Part shown: one piece after another, positions 62,565-64,000 of the stretch | Numbering within the stretch: position 1 is the first letter of the stretch | Layout of the letters: each line of letters begins with the position of its first letter | DNA from: Lepidodermella squamata | Lineage: Eukaryota; Gastrotricha | Direction: 5' to 3' | Assembly: GCA_047495785.1 (NCBI GenBank) | Contig: JBLDXI010000064.1 | Span: 558,001 to 622,000, forward strand | Length of the DNA stretch: 64,000 nucleotides | Made by a program: the position numbers and the translations under genes | The notes under the pieces: model-generated | The model's input: the letters and a program-made list of their open reading frames with translations, nothing else | Told to the model about the DNA's origin: nothing | The model's database searches: none

Positions 62565-64000
62565 ATGATTTTCATCGCTTTGCTAGCTTTTTACAGTCTC
62601 GCCTCGGCGGAAATGGTATTCCGAGGGCGATGCACGCGCCTCATGCAGACCTCGGAGTCGTTCATCACCCTCGACCTGGGCGATCTCGTGCTGAATCGCT
62701 ACATCATTTTCCCAATCGTGACGGCCGAGTCTCCGGAGAACTGCGGCACTCGGTGCCTATCCTCCGGCAATCCGCCCTGCCGAAGTGCCTTCTACGAGCC
62801 GTACAACAGAACCTGCGTCCTGCTGAGAGCCTCTCAAACGCAAGCGCTGGAATTCGACCGTCCCGAAGTGGCGAAACGGCCAAACCGCGGGGTTCTCATC
62901 TCAGCGGCTAGCATAACCGACAGTGGCGTGACAGACCGTCTGAATGGCGTCGAAGGCTGCAAGGAATTTTGCCCATTGCCTGGTCAGACTACCGATGAAA
63001 GCGTGGCGCCGGTTTGCGTCAAGGATTGCGATGAATCAAAGTCGTATTGCGCGGGTAAAAAGACAGAGAAATGTCTCATTTTCAACTTTTTCTAATAATG
63101 TTTCGACAGGTGAGGAATCCGGCTGCGTCGAATACCCACGGCAGTCTGTATACTTGCAGTACAGCGGGATCAAGTCTGCCAGCTCAATCGCGGTAAGAGC
63201 CGTGCATCTTTAAACACTTCATACTCACTTTTTCCAATTTGAAAATAAAGTCTGGAACTTTTGTGAAACTGTACGATTTCACGCACATTCGAGTCACGCT
63301 GAATTTTCCTTGGTAAGAAACCATACAGATTTCCAACTCGAGTTCGACTCTTATGTTGTGTGTGTTTTTAGGTATTCGGGCAGCCAAGGCACTACAGGGC
63401 GAGAAGTTGCTTACATCGACGTAACCCTCGCTGGGTTGAAATGCCAAGGCGAAAGAGGGTTTGTTTTGCGATTTCCAATTCATCACTCTACGCAAAAGTT
63501 TGCTGATTCAAATTGCAGATTTGCGCATCACATCGGCAAAGACATGAAAAACATTGGAACGGATTTAACATCGAACCCGGGTCAAACTATCGCAGGTTTT
63601 CAGCCTGATTCAATTTACACGAATTTTCACAAATGATTGTTTCTTTGAAGGGGAAATGTTGTGTACGAATACTGAAATTGCGAGTGGTAGCCGAAGTTTT
63701 TCGGTAAACTTGCGCCGCGAGCAGACTCAACAGATGTCGGTACTGCTGGGGGCAACGTTCAGCAGCTACTCATCACCGGCGTTCATCTACTTCGAAGAGT
63801 TCATCCCATCGGCTTACTTCTTCAAAACAGGTTAGTGCTGCGTTGTTGATTTTCAGTGAAATACATTGGCTGACGTTGGCTGAAATTTCAGATGACACGG
63901 CGAAATGCCAGTCGGCCACTGTTTACAACACGAATTCAGCCCAATTCCAAGAATCCTTCCCTTACCAGAAAGGAGAGGTCCTTACTCCTTATGTAAGTCA
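62565..64000 (+). CDS. PAN-like / CTHRC1-like gene, duplicate of gene 1, runs off window
   Basis: Exons 62565-63054, 63110-63192, 63251-63312, 63372-63458, 63519-63595, 63651-63830 and 63892-63992 correspond exactly to exons 1-7 of gene 1. They encode the signal peptide, PAN-like region and first CTHRC1-like repeat. The window ends eight bases into the next intron. Identical in sequence to gene 1 as far as visible, so it is either an additional identical gene or an assembly duplication. Confidence 0.75.

Larger units (their letters stand above)
58045..64000. repeat. segmental duplication, copy 2 (partner 26,985-32,940)
   Basis: Begins with the six bases GCCTAG shared at the junction. From there it matches copy 1 base for base wherever compared, at offset 31,060, to the last base of the window. 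At least 5,956 bp. The sequence to the left (RT fragment) is unrelated to the left flank of copy 1. Confidence 0.95.

Overview
The window is from an invertebrate animal genome. Genes are split by many short GT..AG introns (often 45-80 bp, with TTTCAG-like acceptors), there are eukaryotic tRNA genes with internal A and B boxes, extracellular proteins built from EGF, C-type lectin, LamG-like, PAN-like and CTHRC1-like modules, a classical calpain, and many transposable elements. I cannot assign a phylum from sequence alone. Exon models below were built by hand from splice signals; where I say phases agree, exon lengths and reading frames were checked across every junction.

Layout. 1-2.1 kb: an SLC16/MCT-like transporter (minus). 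3.3-3.7 kb: a tiny secreted-peptide gene (minus). 4.5-7.7 kb: a complete classical calpain (plus). 8.0-9.3 kb: three tRNA genes (Thr-AGT, Pro-TGG, Pro-CGG). 9.5-28.7 kb: a duplicated block whose unit is a plus-strand secreted LamG-like gene facing a minus-strand EGF/C-type-lectin mosaic gene. Copy A has an intact LamG gene but a lectin gene without its 5' end. A third, broken lectin 5' end (18.1-19.4 kb) is interrupted by a long-TIR MITE. Copy B has an intact 17-exon lectin gene, but its LamG gene is truncated and split by a 3 kb non-LTR retroelement and a TTAA-flanked MITE.

31.5-38.3 kb: two tandem genes for secreted proteins with a PAN-like N-terminus and three CTHRC1-like domains, followed by a small convergent gene for an eight-cysteine secreted protein. 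39-45 kb: a 5'-truncated non-LTR retroelement, a 40-bp GC-rich tandem array and a hAT transposase gene with zinc finger. 45.8-46.7 kb: two tandem secreted-peptide genes that share architecture with the one at 3.5 kb. 47-58 kb: mostly repeats, with a 16-repeat ankyrin gene at 49.9-51.7 kb, a possible small secreted protein, and decayed Jockey-type reverse transcriptase sequence.

58,045-64,000 repeats 26,985-32,940 at an offset of 31,060 bp with no difference found in the coding frames or stretches compared, including a microsatellite. It carries the 5' half of the lectin gene and the first seven exons of a CTHRC1-like gene, and runs off the window. It is either a very young segmental duplication or an assembly artefact.

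Common theme: most host genes encode secreted or surface proteins (lectin/EGF, LamG-like, PAN-CTHRC1, cysteine-rich peptides) in tandem families with copy turnover, as expected of fast-evolving extracellular-matrix, surface or defence genes. The functional reading is inference.
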